Positions 1 to 11,639 are shown, counted from the first letter of the stretch. The stretch: DNA of 64,000 nucleotides from Anoplolepis gracilipes (GCF_047496725.1 NW_027328675.1:476001-540000), one strand, 5' to 3'. Numbers and translations are program-made. Notes: generated by a model not told the origin, from the sequence alone.

Positions 1-21
1 GATTTCCGCCCTCTTCTTAGT

Positions 22-87
22 GGAACTAAAATTGTCGATAATACCGATCGATTATTCCGATCGATAATACCGATAATTTTAGTTCCG
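22..87. repeat. Small imperfect palindrome
   Basis: Two arms of about 30 bases, starting GGAACTAAAATT and ending in its complement, flank a CGATCG-rich centre. They would form a hairpin. Probably the end of a small foldback element; the rest of 1-451 shows no gene and no other clear structure. Confidence 0.6.
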
Positions 88-451
88 TCGTTACCAACGT
101 ATATATTATTATTTTCATAACCTATATAAGTGACAGCACGTGTAATAACTGATAGCAACCTTGTGCTGTCACAGAGAGCGCACGGTTAGGTGCTGTTCGC
201 CGTGCTATTTTTGCTGGCACAGTGCGATCACTGTGCTGTCATTGCCAGCTAACAAATTTCAGCGGATAGGCTATTCTAGATAACCAAACGTGCTAATATG
301 CCAGTACACAATGCAATAAATATGCAGTCCCTATGTGTTTCTTTAGGCATTGTGCTCGTCTGGTGCAGAGTTAGTTGTGGACATCACAATATAGGACGTG
401 CACATGCATGCACTATGCAGCCATCGTGTGAACATTAGTATATTATCTGTA

Positions 452-1262
452 CATTTTGACTGTCTGAACTCATAAGTAACTAAAAAATTAATAATAATTT
501 TAGAAATTCACTGAAAACTAGCAAGAATTATATATACGTAATGTTTATGAAATAGATTGTTTGAATAGATATATAATTCTTGCTATTTTCAATTACTAAA
601 AATATAGAAACAGGTTTTGAACATTTGTTATAATCAAAACTCATTTATATTTTGCATTATATAGAATATTTCGTGCAACTGCGAGATGTACCACATCAAA
701 GAGAAATAAGACAGTGTGGAAATAAAGAAATCAATTTATGTTTTGCATGAGAGCCAGTCGACAGAAAATTTTTTATCATTCATGATGAAGCGTAACAAAA
801 AATATCAAGCATAAATGTTAGCTTATATATATATAGAGAGAGAGAGAGAACAGTGGTCATTTTAATTTTAGCTGATAAAAGCTAACATTTATGCTTGGTG
901 TTTTTTGTTACGCTTCATCATGAATGATAAAACATTTTCTGTCGACTGGCTCTCATGCAAAACATAAATTGATTTCTTTATTTCCACACTGTCTTATTTC
1001 TCTTTCATGTGGTACATCTCGCAGTTGCACGAAATATTCTATTTAATGCAAAATATAAATGAGTTTTCATTATAACAAATGTTCAAAACCTGTTTCTATG
1101 TTTTTTAAGTAATTGAAAATAGCAACATTTATATATCCATTATTAACAAACAAACAATCTATTTCATAAACATTATGTATATATAATTAGTTAGTTTTCA
1201 GTGAATTTCTTAAAAAATTATTAATCTTTTAGTTACCTATCAGTTCAGACAGTCAAAATATG
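452..1262. repeat. Foldback element, arms of about 370 bp
   Basis: The left arm (about 452-826) reappears as its reverse complement at about 870-1262. Shared blocks include the words GACTGTCTGAAC, GAGATGTACCACAT and CATTCATGATGAAGCG. The centre holds a TA run, a GA run and a short unique spacer. There is no coding potential. The arms are roughly 90 percent alike by eye, so a transcript would fold into a long hairpin. It is probably a MITE-like foldback; the superfamily is unknown. Confidence 0.75.
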
Positions 1263-1309
1263 ATTGTTATGTAATCACTAATCCAGACTATATGGATATG
1301 TATGTATAT

Positions 1310-2166
1310 ACAGGGTAGGCCAGATAACCTGTTACAAGCTATTATCTCTGAAAATACACATTATAACAAAAAATATTTTAGACAAAAATTGTATGGTTAC
1401 GAAGGGGCCGTAAGATAATGTCATTGGTTTGACCTTGAATAGTCGTTTGAAAATCACGTAAGGTCACTTTCAATTTTTTACATGGAACACCCTATTTTTC
1501 GTTGTATATTCTTGTAGCTTAGCTTGAGAGTTTTCCAAAACACTATGATAAAGTATTTTATCATAAACTTTTCGAGTTATAAAGTTTGAAAATTACAAAC
1601 TATTCACATAAGGTACAAAATATCGTAAAATATTCATTTTTCGATTATTATACTTTTTTTTGCACAGAATAATAAAATTAATCGATTAGTGTAAAGAAAA
1701 CAGATAGTTGCTTATAAATAAAATATGTAATTTGCAACATGCAGTTGCTAATTTTTTTGAAAAGATAACTGTGTTTTCTTTATACCAATCGATTCATCTT
1801 GTTATTCTATGCGAAAAAGTATTAAGGTATGATAAGCGAAAAATGATTATTTTGCGAGATATTTTATACCTTGTGTCAAAATTTTGTAACTTTCAAATTT
1901 TATAACTCAAAATGTTTTTAATGAAAAAATACTTTATCATAGTGTTTTAAAAAGCTCTCGAGATAAGCTATAAGAATATGCAATAATATATAGGGTGTTC
2001 CATTTAAAAAAATCGACGTGACCTTCACATGACTATACAAAGTCAAACCATTTGTACCGTCGAATGTCCCCCTCTGAACCCAATAACTTTTGTCTGAAAC
2101 GTTTTTTTCTAAAACGTATCGTTTTTTAGGTATTGGGTGTATCCACACTTTTGGCACACCCTCTAT
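1310..2166. repeat. Foldback MITE with CAGGGT-type ends
   Basis: The left end reads CAGGGTAGGCC. The right end, read in reverse complement, carries AGAGGGTGTGCCAAAAGTG, and internal blocks mirror each other (for example AACACTATGATAAAGTATTTT at about 1,540 and its complement at about 1,930). The centre of symmetry lies near 1,735. The two open frames inside, at 1,708-1,905 and 1,918-2,157, are by-products of the palindrome. CAGGGT-type ends are common in insect mariner-like MITEs; that link is inference. Confidence 0.6.
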
Positions 2167-2235
2167 TCATACACATATAGTCGGATTTTATTCTTCTTGA
2201 AAAGCATATATATGCTTTGCATTACTTACAATATA

Positions 2236-2530
2236 CCCAGATAACAAAATATATGCATTCTGAGTTCATATTTTGACAAACATAGACACAGATGCGGGCT
2301 CATATGCTGCTCAGAATGCAGACATGTTATAATATCTATAAAAGTTCATAAAAGAACGACATAATGAATACATAAATAATGTTCGTACTACTATTGTGTA
2401 CTTATGTGTGCGTAACTTGTGTTCATGATATGTATCATCATGATATGATTACAATATATACATCATATTTCGATCAATATCATAAGATCATGACGTGATG
2501 AAATCTGATCATCACGCATTGCTATTTGGG
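2236..2530. mobile_element. MITE with CCCAGATA-type ends and TA flanks
   Basis: The left terminus CCCAGATAACA and the right terminus, complementary to CCCAAATAGCA, are each flanked by TA (2,234-2,235 and 2,531-2,532). The element is 295 bp and has no coding potential. Its ends resemble the larger MITEs at 23.8 and 58.4 kb, so it is probably a member of the same TA-target family. Confidence 0.5.
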
Positions 2531-2878
2531 TAACTATTGTAAGCACTTTTATGGAATTATATATCAAATAAAGACAAATAAATGCTATAAAGGCAGATAT
2601 ACTTCTATTTTACTGTTATCTATACTCTGAGATACATACGTTTAGATTAACGTGTACGAGATAATAGAGCAGTAAAAATATGAAATATTTTGAATATTGA
2701 AAATGTAGAATGGGCCCCTCCATCGCCTATTTCCGTGAGAACGCAACCAAAATATTTTATTTATTTTTTACGTCTCTCCGATTTCAATTTACGAGCAGTA
2801 TTGAGACATTTTTTTTCTATTATCAAGATAATGGTATATTATCTAGAAAAAGGCAATAATTTGTTGCCTTCTATAATT

Positions 2879-3343
2879 TTAAAAAGATGCTCTCGCATAA
2901 CATTTAACATCGTTCGAATAATTTTCCTCACAAGGATTGCCTCCTAAGGCTATAGTTGTGGTGAAAGCTGCAGCATAAATGCCACAACTAATGCCATCAG
3001 GTTGTTTTTTAACTTTTTCAAAAAAAATATTTTTATTTATTGTAGGATAACGTAGACGAATATAGTCTTTTTCCTTAGGTACCAACTTATCATATGTACA
3101 GCCAGGTAGGCTATCATATACGCGAAGTTTGGTGCCATCAAAGAAAATACATCGCCAGTGATCACTACAATTCCTTCCAATGGTTTGTAAGCTTTTCTTA
3201 CTTTGGCTGGCTGTAATCATATGAAGGAAGTCCAGATATTGCACACTTTGCGTTTCATAATCTGAAGTTTCTCTTACGATACGCAAAAAACGATCTAATG
3301 ATTCATCGTTTATTTTGCTATCGATAGGCAAAATGTTATTCAT
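2879..3343 (-). pseudogene. Ulp1/C48-like cysteine protease domain of a transposon
   Basis: A 154-residue open frame with the layout of a ULP1/SENP-type (C48) cysteine protease. It has a histidine in SDHW, an aspartate in YDSLPG, a glutamine-containing KQPDG and the nucleophile in SCGIY. The order His-Asp-Gln-Cys and the spacing fit the fold. Such domains are often carried by Mutator-like and other DNA transposons and by some viruses. The DNA just upstream on the same strand (3,344-4,234) looks like a decayed transposase, which favours a transposon origin. The start codon at 3,343 is simply the first ATG of the open stretch, so the domain may once have been the C-terminal part of a larger protein. 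A cellular SENP fragment is less likely because only the catalytic core is present and no intron is seen. Confidence 0.65.
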
Positions 3344-4234
3344 AATAACAGGAAGAAAAGCAATCGCATTTAAAATTTTTTCATATCTTGCTATATCATC
3401 TCTAGTTATATCACAATTGTTAGTTGAATAACTAATTATGATACAATCATCATCTTGCTAAACTATCATCCGCTACGACTGTTATATACGGAATATCGTT
3501 TATAACTTCATTTTTTCTAAAGCTAGTTGCTTTTCAATTTTGCCAGCCATTTTTATATTTTCCATGGCTGTTTCTTGAAAAGTATCAACTAACCTTTCCC
3601 TATATTTAATATAAGTTTTGTCGGATGAACAGTTATGACTGCACATAGCTCTTCAAACTGGGCAAAACCAATTCCCGTTATGATAATTCCTGCTACAGCA
3701 ACTGTATGTCCAATGTTTTCGGTTTTTGGGGTTCTGACCAGATGTTAGCTTCATAATGGCACATTTGGCACTTGAAGAACAATTGTGTCATTAACCCAAT
3801 GCGACGAGAATTTATGAGTTTCCAATCTTTTTAAATTGGCACTCTATTCCTTGCGCGTGATTATCAAAGGTCCTGTGAATTTCATTCCACATTAAAGAAA
3901 TATCAACAATGCGACAATTTTCAGGCATGTTTTTCTGAATACGATTTAGAGGAATATTTTCGATAACAAAATCATTGTTATCTTCGCAAAGATCGATTTT
4001 CTTCTTTATTTGGTTGATTTTCCGTTACTCTGATATCAACCTCCGAATTCATCATTTCAGACAGTGATACCACTGATTTTCTAATGGACTTGTTATTGAT
4101 ACTCTGAGTAACAATGTCGACAATGTAACGGCTTTTAGGCATGTTTCCCTGGATACGATTCATATCCAGAGGGCCATTTTCGATAACGAAATCATTGTTA
4201 TCTTTACAAAGATCGACATTTTCATCGTATATAG
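3344..4234 (-). pseudogene. Decayed transposase, possibly Mutator-like
   Basis: No frame stays open for long, but protein-like fragments occur on the minus strand upstream of the Ulp1-like domain. One is a 61-residue stretch at 3,978-4,163. Around 3,480-3,800 short runs such as NIGHTVAVAG and FAQFEELC alternate with stops and frame changes. Their arrangement recalls the insect Mutator-like transposase family that often travels with an Ulp1 domain, but the match is from general recognition only. Stop codons and frameshifts show it is inactive. Two near-duplicate blocks (about 3,920-3,990 and 4,140-4,210, both ATTTTCGATAACRAAATCATTG-like) suggest a small internal duplication. Confidence 0.35.
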
Positions 4235-4506
4235 TTTTCTAAAACCAGTACACGAATAGATCACCTCTGTATTTTTTTACAACCAGTACACGAATAGATC
4301 GGCTCTGGATTTTTTTATAACCAGCACACGAATAGATCGCCTCTGGATTTTTTTACAACTAGTACACGAATAAATCGCCTCTGGATTTTTTTACAACCAG
4401 CACACAAATAGAACGCCTCTGGATTTTGTTTCTACAACCAGCACATGAATAGATCGCCTCTGGATTTTGTTTCTACAACCAGCACACGAATAGATCGGCT
4501 CTGGCA
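4235..4506. repeat. Tandem repeat, 38-41 bp unit, about 7 copies
   Basis: Seven consecutive units begin AACCAGYACACGAATAGATC and end in GGCTCTGG/CCTCTGG plus a T-run. The last units carry a 3-bp longer spacer. No coding potential. It is followed by a CTATTA-type microsatellite at about 4,530-4,585. Confidence 0.85.
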
Positions 4507-4639
4507 CTAACTACTGTTATGATGAAACTACTACTACTGCTATTACTACTATTACTATTACTATTACTATTATTATTATTACTAGTGCTCTATAATTGTA
4601 TTATATATAAAAGAAATATTTTTTTATAAACTATTTTTT

Positions 4640-5815
4640 TAATTTTCAGATTTTATTTTTACTAGCTAGGTAAAGTTACATATAATATAGTGCGAAAATG
4701 ATTACGGAGGTCTGTATAAAATTGTTGACAGTTTTGTTGCTGCTTTATTTTAACATATTTCACTGATATATTTTGTAGTAACAGGCAAGACAAATTGACA
4801 CACACATCTGCATCCATTTTATGAATGTGACATATTTCAGACAAACAATTTTGTTTATGACTCAAGGAGGAAAATAATAGTGCAGACTGTCTAAATATTG
4901 AATTGGAAAAAAGCAATGTTATATTTTTGCATATGAATGCAAATTGTGTATGTCAATTTATTTTGCTATAAACCACAAAATATTAATATCTGTAAATTAT
5001 GTTAAAATGAAGCAGCAACTAAATTGTCAACAATCTTATACAGATCTCTGAAATCCTTTTCGCACCACGTTATATGTAAGTCTTCTAATTCACTATTCAT
5101 ATTCATACACAATCAGCATCTATTTTATGAGAATGATATAACAAACAATTTCCTTTATGAATCAAAGAGGAAAGTAATAGTGCAGATTCTGCCTAAAGAT
5201 TGAATTAATTATATATATGCATATGTATAGTGAATTATATTTTTATATATGAATAGTTAATTAGAAAACTTACATATAATATGGTGCGAAAAGGATTACA
5301 GAGACCTATATAAAATTGTTGACAGTTTTGTTGTGACCTATACAAATAATTTTATGTATGACTCAAGGAGGAAAATAATAGCACAGACTCTGCCTGAAGA
5401 TTGAACTGGAAAAAAGCGATGTAGGTATTTTTGCGTATGAATGCAAATTGTGTACGTCAATTTGTTTTGCCATAAATCACAAAATATTAATATCTGTAAA
5501 TTATGTTAAAATAAAGCAGCAACTAAATTGTCAACAATCTTATACAGATTTCTGAAATCTTCATATCATTTTCATATCACATTATATATAAATTTTCTAA
5601 TAACACTATTCATATGCAAAACTATAAGGTCGCTTTTTTCCAGTTCAATCTTCAGGCAGAGTCTGCGCTATTATTTTCCTCCTTGAGTCATACACAAAAT
5701 TATTTGTATATGTCACAACAAAACTGTCAACAATTTTATATAGGCCTCCGTAATCCTTTTCGCACCATGTAAGTTTTCTAATTCACTATTCATATGCAAA
5801 AATATAATTCACTAT
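4640..5815. repeat. Direct and inverted repeat cluster
   Basis: A block of about 190 bp at 4,912-5,100 is repeated directly at about 5,418-5,605 (shared words GCAAATTGTGTA and TGTCAACAATCTTATACAGA). Parts recur in inverted form at 5,230-5,350 and 5,640-5,800 (ACAGTTTTGTTG, AGAGTCTGC). Low-complexity AT-rich DNA without a gene. It leads into the CGATAGCGCAC array and shares the AGGAAAGTAATAGTGCAGA motif with the palindrome at 7.0-7.8 kb. Confidence 0.65.
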
Positions 5816-5825
5816 ACATGTAGGG

Positions 5826-6777
5826 AGGGTTCCGTTAGCGCACGGTGCGATAGCCCACAACCCGATAGCACACGACAAATTTAACGTTATTCCCGATAGC
5901 CCACAACTTTTTAGCACACATCCCGATAGCACACCAGGTAAATCGAGTATTTTCCCGATAGCGCACGAGATAAAAAATGCATCATCCCGATAGCGCACAA
6001 TAAAAATGTACATTGTCTCGATAGCGCACTACCCGATAGCACACGGCAAATTTAACGTTATTCCCGATAGCCCACAACTCTTTAGCACACATCCTGATAG
6101 CACACCAAGTAAATCGAGTATTTTCCCGATAACGCACGAGATAAAAAATGCATCATCCCGATAGCTCACAATAAAAATGCACATTGTCTCGATAGCGCAC
6201 TACCCGATAGCACACAGCAAATTTAATGTTATTCTCGATAGCCCACAACTCTTTAGCACACATCCCGATAGCGCACAAAGTGAATTGGGTATTTTCTCGA
6301 TAGCGCACAATAAAAACGTACATTGTCCCGATAGCAAACAAAGTAAATTGAGTATTTTCCCGATAGCGCACAATAAAAATGCACATTGTCCCGTTAGCAC
6401 ATAAAGTAAATTGAGTATTTTCCCGATAGCGCACTATGCTAGTTGCACGCGATGACATACGCAATCGGAAAAAAAACGGAAGTGTCCCGTTAGCGCACGG
6501 TGCGATAGCGCACTACCCGATAGTACACGACAAATTTAACGTTATTCCCGATAGCCCACAACACTTTAACACACATCCCGATAGCACACCAAGTAAATCG
6601 AATATTTTCCCAATAGCGCACAAAATAAAAAGTGTATCATTTCGATAGCGCACAATAAAAATGCATATTGTCCCGATAGCGCACAGCCCGACAGCACACG
6701 GCAAAAACGTTATTCTCGATAGCCTACAACTCTTTAGCACACATCCCGATAACACACGAAGTAAATTGGATATTTTC
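5826..6777. repeat. Satellite-like array, about 171-bp higher-order unit
   Basis: The array is made of many copies of a short word close to CCCGATAGCGCACA, spaced 20-45 bp apart. The words are organised in a longer unit of about 171 bp: the marker AAATTTAACGTTATT recurs near 5,878, 6,048 and 6,219, then near 6,532 and 6,703 after an irregular 313-bp gap. The open frames across it on both strands encode repetitive low-complexity peptides and are not genes. Confidence 0.85.
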
Positions 6778-7020
6778 CCGATAGCGCACATCGTCGTGTG
6801 TCACTTGGATGGTGCGCTATCGAGAAAAGATGCGTTTCTGTCCCGATAGCGCACATCGTCGTGTGTCACTTGGATGGTGCGCTATCGAGAAAAGATGCGT
6901 TTCTATCTCGATAGCACACATCGTCCTGTGTCACTTGGATGGTGTGCTATCGAGAAAAGATGCGTTTCTGTCCCGATAACGCACATCGTCGTGTGCCATT
7001 GAGATGGTGCGTTATCGAAA
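6778..7020. repeat. Tandem repeat of 64-bp hairpin units, about 4 copies
   Basis: Units start near 6,778, 6,842, 6,905 and 6,971. Each contains CGATAGCGCAC followed about 20 bases later by its complement GTGCGCTATCG, so every unit can form a hairpin with an 11-13-bp stem. Adjacent to the 171-bp array and built from the same word. Confidence 0.8.
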
Positions 7021-7845
7021 AAAGTGTGTATCCTCTCACACGCGGTGCGCTGGTCGCGGAGTGATCTTGATCTGGCATCTTTGATGGAAGTGTTTATATG
7101 ACAATTTTTGACAAGGTTAGATCGACATAACAAGGTTAGAATGACATAACAAACAATTTCCTTTATGAATTAAAGAGGAAAGTAATAGTGCAGACTCTGC
7201 CTGAAGATTGAATTAAGGGGTTAGACCACCTTGACACTTTCAAAAAATCGAATTTTTTTTTTGCTTAAAATATTTCTTATAGTCTTAAAAATGATATATA
7301 TTAGACCCGACTTCGAAATCGCAAAGGAAAATGATGTTTCGAGTGAGTATAGTAAAGCGCGTCACCGTGTTGCGTTACGTCGTGTAAGCGGTTTATTGAA
7401 AGAGCCTGTTACCTGCAAAGGGACACTTATTCTTATGAATTTTTTTTGTACCTGTATATGGCTCTGCCAAAATTGCGCTTTCGGGACAGAAACGCATCTT
7501 TTCTTGATAGCACACCATCCAAGTGACACACAACGATGTGTGCTACCGGGATAGAAACGCATCTTTTCTCGATAGCACATTATCCAATGACACACGACGA
7601 TGTGCGCTATTCGATTTTTTGAAAGTGTCAAGGTAGTCTAACCCCTTAATTCAATGCTCAGGCAGAGTCTGCACTATTACTTTCCTCTTTAATTCATAAA
7701 GAAAATTGTTTGTTATGTCATTCTAACCTTGTTATGTCGATCTAACCTTGTCAAAAGTTGTCATATAAACACTTCCATCAAAGATGCCAGATCAAGATCA
7801 TTCCGCGACCAGCGCACCGCGTGTGAGAGGATACACACACTAAGC
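7021..7845. repeat. Large palindrome with about 230-bp arms
   Basis: The left arm at about 7,021-7,250 (TCACACGCGGTGCGCTGGTC through TTGACACTTTCAAAAAATCG) returns as reverse complement at about 7,610-7,845. The 360-bp centre contains two further CGATAGCACA hairpin units and a stretch that is open in both directions (7,231-7,554 plus strand; 7,362-7,631 minus strand), but nothing resembles a known protein. Confidence 0.75.
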
Positions 7846-9123
7846 TATGTATCCGTGTTCATGTGCATATAGTTTAGTGTGTGTATATTTTCCCACGCTG
7901 CTGCGTGCTGTATGCTGTCACTGCTGTCAGCGGTGCGACTGACATCTCTGAACTTCATCTGTTGTAATTTCAGCGAATTAATCTATCGCTCTGTCTCTCT
8001 CTTGCCTTGATCTCACACATTATACACGAAAATTTCAACTACATTTATCTTTTTTATTAGACTTCCGAACTCATTTCTAAAAGCTCATTAATACTCTTTT
8101 ATGTTATCCCTATCGAGCCAGCTATATTTGTTGCATGAATAAGCTGCAGAACTTTTACATTAGATAAATATTCTTGTGACCTGACGCAAGAAAGTCATAA
8201 CAAAATTGTGAATGTTTGATTTTTTATTTGAAATATAGCTGTCACGCATTGTTATTAAAAATACTTCATTCGTAAAAAAGGATTTATCAATCATTTTAAT
8301 TAACAAAGATATCGATGTGTTTAAAAAATATTAGCGTTTTATCGGTAAGGTAGGACAGTACGGCATCCCCTTAATTTACAGACAGATACCGAATACCTAC
8401 CCGACATCTACAATAATATTATTAAGAAACTCTTTGCTCTGCAACGCCGACATTAATAGGTTTAAATAGCGTGTGTATTCCAACAGCGACATTTACTTGC
8501 CACTTCTATCAATGTTGATTTACTCGCCTTTTTATTACTAACAAGGGAACTGTCGGAAGTGTCCCTCACCGATTTTAATGAGCTGTGGATACGTTGTAGA
8601 ACATAAAAAAATATTAGACCCATATTTTTTTTAGCGGCGTATCTCAACGTTTAGAGGTTGAAACAATCTCTGGAAGAATAAGGAATTTTTCGTTTTTAGC
8701 GAATATTTTTGAAATTATAGCACATATGAAAAATGTTTTATACAAAAGTTTTATGGTATTTTGTACTCTTTACAATAGTATAATTGTATTTTTCAAAAAT
8801 GTCAAATTTTTTAATTTACCCCACCCCCACCCCTTATTTTGCAAAATTAAAAAAATTTTTTAAGAACAAAAATTAAAGAGTATCGAAAGTCAAATTCATC
8901 CATGTATAATAATATGTAGGTTCCACGAATTAATTTTGAGAAAACAAGATAATAACTTCGTGCTATAGGCGCTGCACTATAAGTTGTGTTGCGTTATTTC
9001 TTTAGTTGCGACACATTCAATAAAAGCCTCTTGTGTATATATTTATGTTGTGCATATATTGGAACATAAAAATAGATTAATCTTAATGACATAATACGCA
9101 ACGTATTATACGAAATAAAGCAT
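7846..9123. other. Intergenic DNA without recognised content
   Basis: No gene, no clear repeat. It contains a C-rich patch near 8,818-8,835 and a short open frame at 8,462-8,647 that does not look like a protein. Confidence 0.5.
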
Positions 9124-9194
<71 letters not shown>

Positions 9195-9195
9195 A
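9124..9195. repeat. (TA)n-(GA)n microsatellite
   Basis: A perfect TA run followed by a GA run just outside the left end of element A. Confidence 0.95.
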
Positions 9196-9259
9196 AATAT
9201 ATATTAATTTGAGAATATTAGATTCTTTAAGTTTATTGAACTCAAAACCTGGACCAAAT

Positions 9260-9838
9260 AGATATAATAAGAGTTCTAATCCAAAGATCTGAGGGGGGTG
9301 AGGTAAGCGGGGGGGATGAGGCGAGGTACCTCGTCCCCGTACTGACGGGGGGGAGGGTGGTACCAAATGTCCCCCCAGATTGAGGGGGGAGGGTGATACC
9401 AAATGTCCCTCCAGATTGAGGGAAAAGGGTGGTACCAAAAACCCCCCTGTTTGGGGGGGGGCATACATATGGTTCCGCATGTGGAGGGAGTGTCCTCTCC
9501 GACTGACTGCGGAGGTCTGATGGTAAGAGAGAGGAATGTCAACTGTTATAGATAAAATAATCACCCCACTCTGTTTATCCATAATGTATATTTGCAATAA
9601 ATAATTACGTTCGCAACGCGTTAGAGGAAGACGGTGCGATAGACGTTCGCAACGTGGTAGAGGGAGATGGTGCGATAGACGTTCGCAACGCGGTAGAGGG
9701 AGAAGGTGCTATAGGTGTTCTATATAGCGTAGGACAAGGAGAGTATGACGTGATGTGAGAAGGAAAGCGCTGTATGACAAGGGAGTGCATGATAGGAAAA
9801 GGAGAACATAATGATAAGAAAAGGAGCATGATGGTAGG
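9260..9838. repeat. Left terminal inverted repeat of element A
   Basis: Matches the reverse complement of about 22,275-23,011. In order from the tip: AGATATAATAAGAG, poly-G/poly-C tracts interleaved with TACCAAATGTCCC-like words, a shared non-coding block (about 9,470-9,610), three 36-bp units (TTCGCAACGCGKTAGAGGGA) and a purine-rich stretch. The right copy is longer because it has about seven 36-bp units. Open frames here (9,106-9,597, 9,276-9,542, 9,605-9,829, minus strand) are not protein-like. Confidence 0.85.
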
Positions 9839-10409
9839 AAAGGAGATATGGGTGCGAGAGAAAAGAATAGAGAGGAAGAAGGATAGCGAGAAGGAGAGCG
9901 TGTTATGGGGTGCGAGAGAAAGAATAGAGAGGAAAGAGGATAGCGGAAGCGCGATAAGACGGAGGCTAAGGCGTACGCGAGAAAAAGATAATTTTTGTAT
10001 GTTAATTTTTTTTTATAATATTAAATGTTATCTTATTATCTAATTATATCTAATACAGAGGAAGAAGGATGAGATAGATGATGAACGTGGATAAGTAATA
10101 AATATATATAAGTTTAACATAAATTTTTATTTTAAAAGTATGTATGTGTATACATATAAAGTGTGTGTGTGTTTTAAAATTAAAAAAGAATAGAAATTGT
10201 AATAGAAAATTTAAAAAATTAAAATAGTTATATGTTTAATTATAAAAATATAAAAAAAGAATTAAAATTATAGTAGAAAATTAAAAAAATTAAAAATCTG
10301 TAGGGCGCCAGGGGAATTCGTCATAGCTGCGTCTGTAACAGAAATGAACATTTTTATTAGTACTTTAAAAATATTTTCTAAAATGATAAAAATTATAAAT
10401 ACTCACAAT
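9839..10409. other. Subterminal purine-rich DNA of element A
   Basis: Purine-rich repeats with AGAAAGAATAGAGAGGAAG words to about 9,960, then AT-rich DNA including GGAAGAAGGATGAGATAGAT near 10,060 and a GT run. Related segments occur at 11,645-11,940, 14,947-15,378 and, in element B, 44,695-45,200. No gene. Confidence 0.6.
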
Positions 10410-11354
10410 CTATTCGGAGTCTCTCTCATCTGACGACCTGGAGTCCTCCTGCAGAGTTTCGGGGAGCCACGGTTCCTCTTCCTCTGTCTCCCACACCTAA
10501 TACGGAAGCTCACCAAAGAGTTTCCGCAAATAAAGACGATCCTCGTTAAACTGAGGAGTCACCTCCTCACACCTCCGGTTCTCGGGAGTGTCACCCCAAA
10601 GATCGTCACGCACCCATGCGTATAACTCTCTCTCGTGGCGCCGGAACATCCTTTTAATTTGTCTATCGTAAATATTTACAAATCCCTTAATTTTTACATC
10701 AGCCTGTGACTCGTACTGTAAAAAAACATTATTATTAGTACTATTAGTAACGCTATAGTACCAATATTATTAAAAAAAGTAAATACTTACGTTTTTAAAT
10801 GCTACTATATTTAGTACAACTCTTATTAATTCATGTGCGAGATCCCTCATCGTCCTTGCCAAATAACGCCAGTTTTGAGTAAAAATTATATCCACTAACG
10901 AACACATCTCGTGGTGTGGCATCCCTAAAACTTTAGTCGTTCACAGACTAACACAGTGTTGATGAAAGTTCTAACGGAGTTAGTCAACGTCTCGGGAAAG
11001 AAAAGTAGGGGATGTATAGCAGCGAGGTCGATAGACAAAAGATCCTTTGAGCCTTTTTCAGTTTTTTTCAACACATGTGTGTGTATTAAATGAGTTATGT
11101 ACAAATCGCTTTCTTCTTTCTTCTAAAAAAGCTTTCCTTCTTATTCTTTTTACCAGTCGCAGCCTCATTTTTTTAAGATGCCTCATTTCCGGAATATGTT
11201 TAAATCGCGTATGTTTTATATCGGTATTTTCATCGATCACATCACATAAAAAATCTATTTCGTCACGGATCTCGAAAAACAGTTTTAGCGATTTTGTATA
11301 AATCTTTGGTAAACCAATTTCACGATTTTGTAAAAATTGCACTACAGAATTCAT
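10410..11354 (-). pseudogene. Accessory gene of element A, unknown function, one intron
   Basis: Minus-strand gene next to the left TIR. A 98-residue basic open frame (11,058-11,354) is rich in Lys/Arg near its C-terminus. Further protein-like sequence continues in other frames through 11,045-10,791, then a GT-AG intron of 75 bp (10,716-10,790; donor GTAAGT, acceptor TTTACAG) leads to a final exon at 10,410-10,715. That exon encodes an acidic C-terminus, with DDLWGDTPENRR and a Glu/Asp/Ser-rich tail. The last exon has one internal TAG (10,497-10,499), and at least two frame changes lie upstream, so the gene is inactive. I do not recognise the family. Element B has a different gene in the equivalent subterminal place, so this is a lineage-specific cargo or accessory gene. 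The intron size matches those in the DNA polymerase and the 186-residue gene of element B. Confidence 0.4.
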
Positions 11355-11639
11355 GGCACTACTGAAGTCGAAGTTTATGCGATACTAAACTATTCAAAAG
11401 TTATAGCACCGTGTGTGCGGCTGTCGTATGATGAAATCGATTTAAATATTCGGTTACAAATGTATACGACAAAGCGAGAGATAATATTTTGGCTAAATGA
11501 TAACATAAACAGAACGTCGAGAGTACGGATGTTTGCGCTGAAGAATAACGCGCCGACAGTACGAATGTTTGTGCTAAAGAATAACGTTTCGCATAGTGAG
11601 TGGGCATTATCATGTATATTTGACTATAAATATAAATAA

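Noticed and set aside
6153..6849. Several open frames on both strands across the CGATAGCGCAC array
   Set aside because: They encode the same short peptide over and over because the DNA is repetitive; no start context or protein-like composition.
5826..7020. Possible CRISPR-like array
   Set aside because: Repeats are not separated by unique spacers, units nest in a 171-bp period, and the setting is a eukaryotic genome.
9106..9829. Minus-strand frames in the left TIR of element A, and the mirror frames at 22,321-22,891
   Set aside because: Pro/Ser-rich translations of TIR repeats and G/C runs, present in both TIR copies only because the DNA is duplicated.
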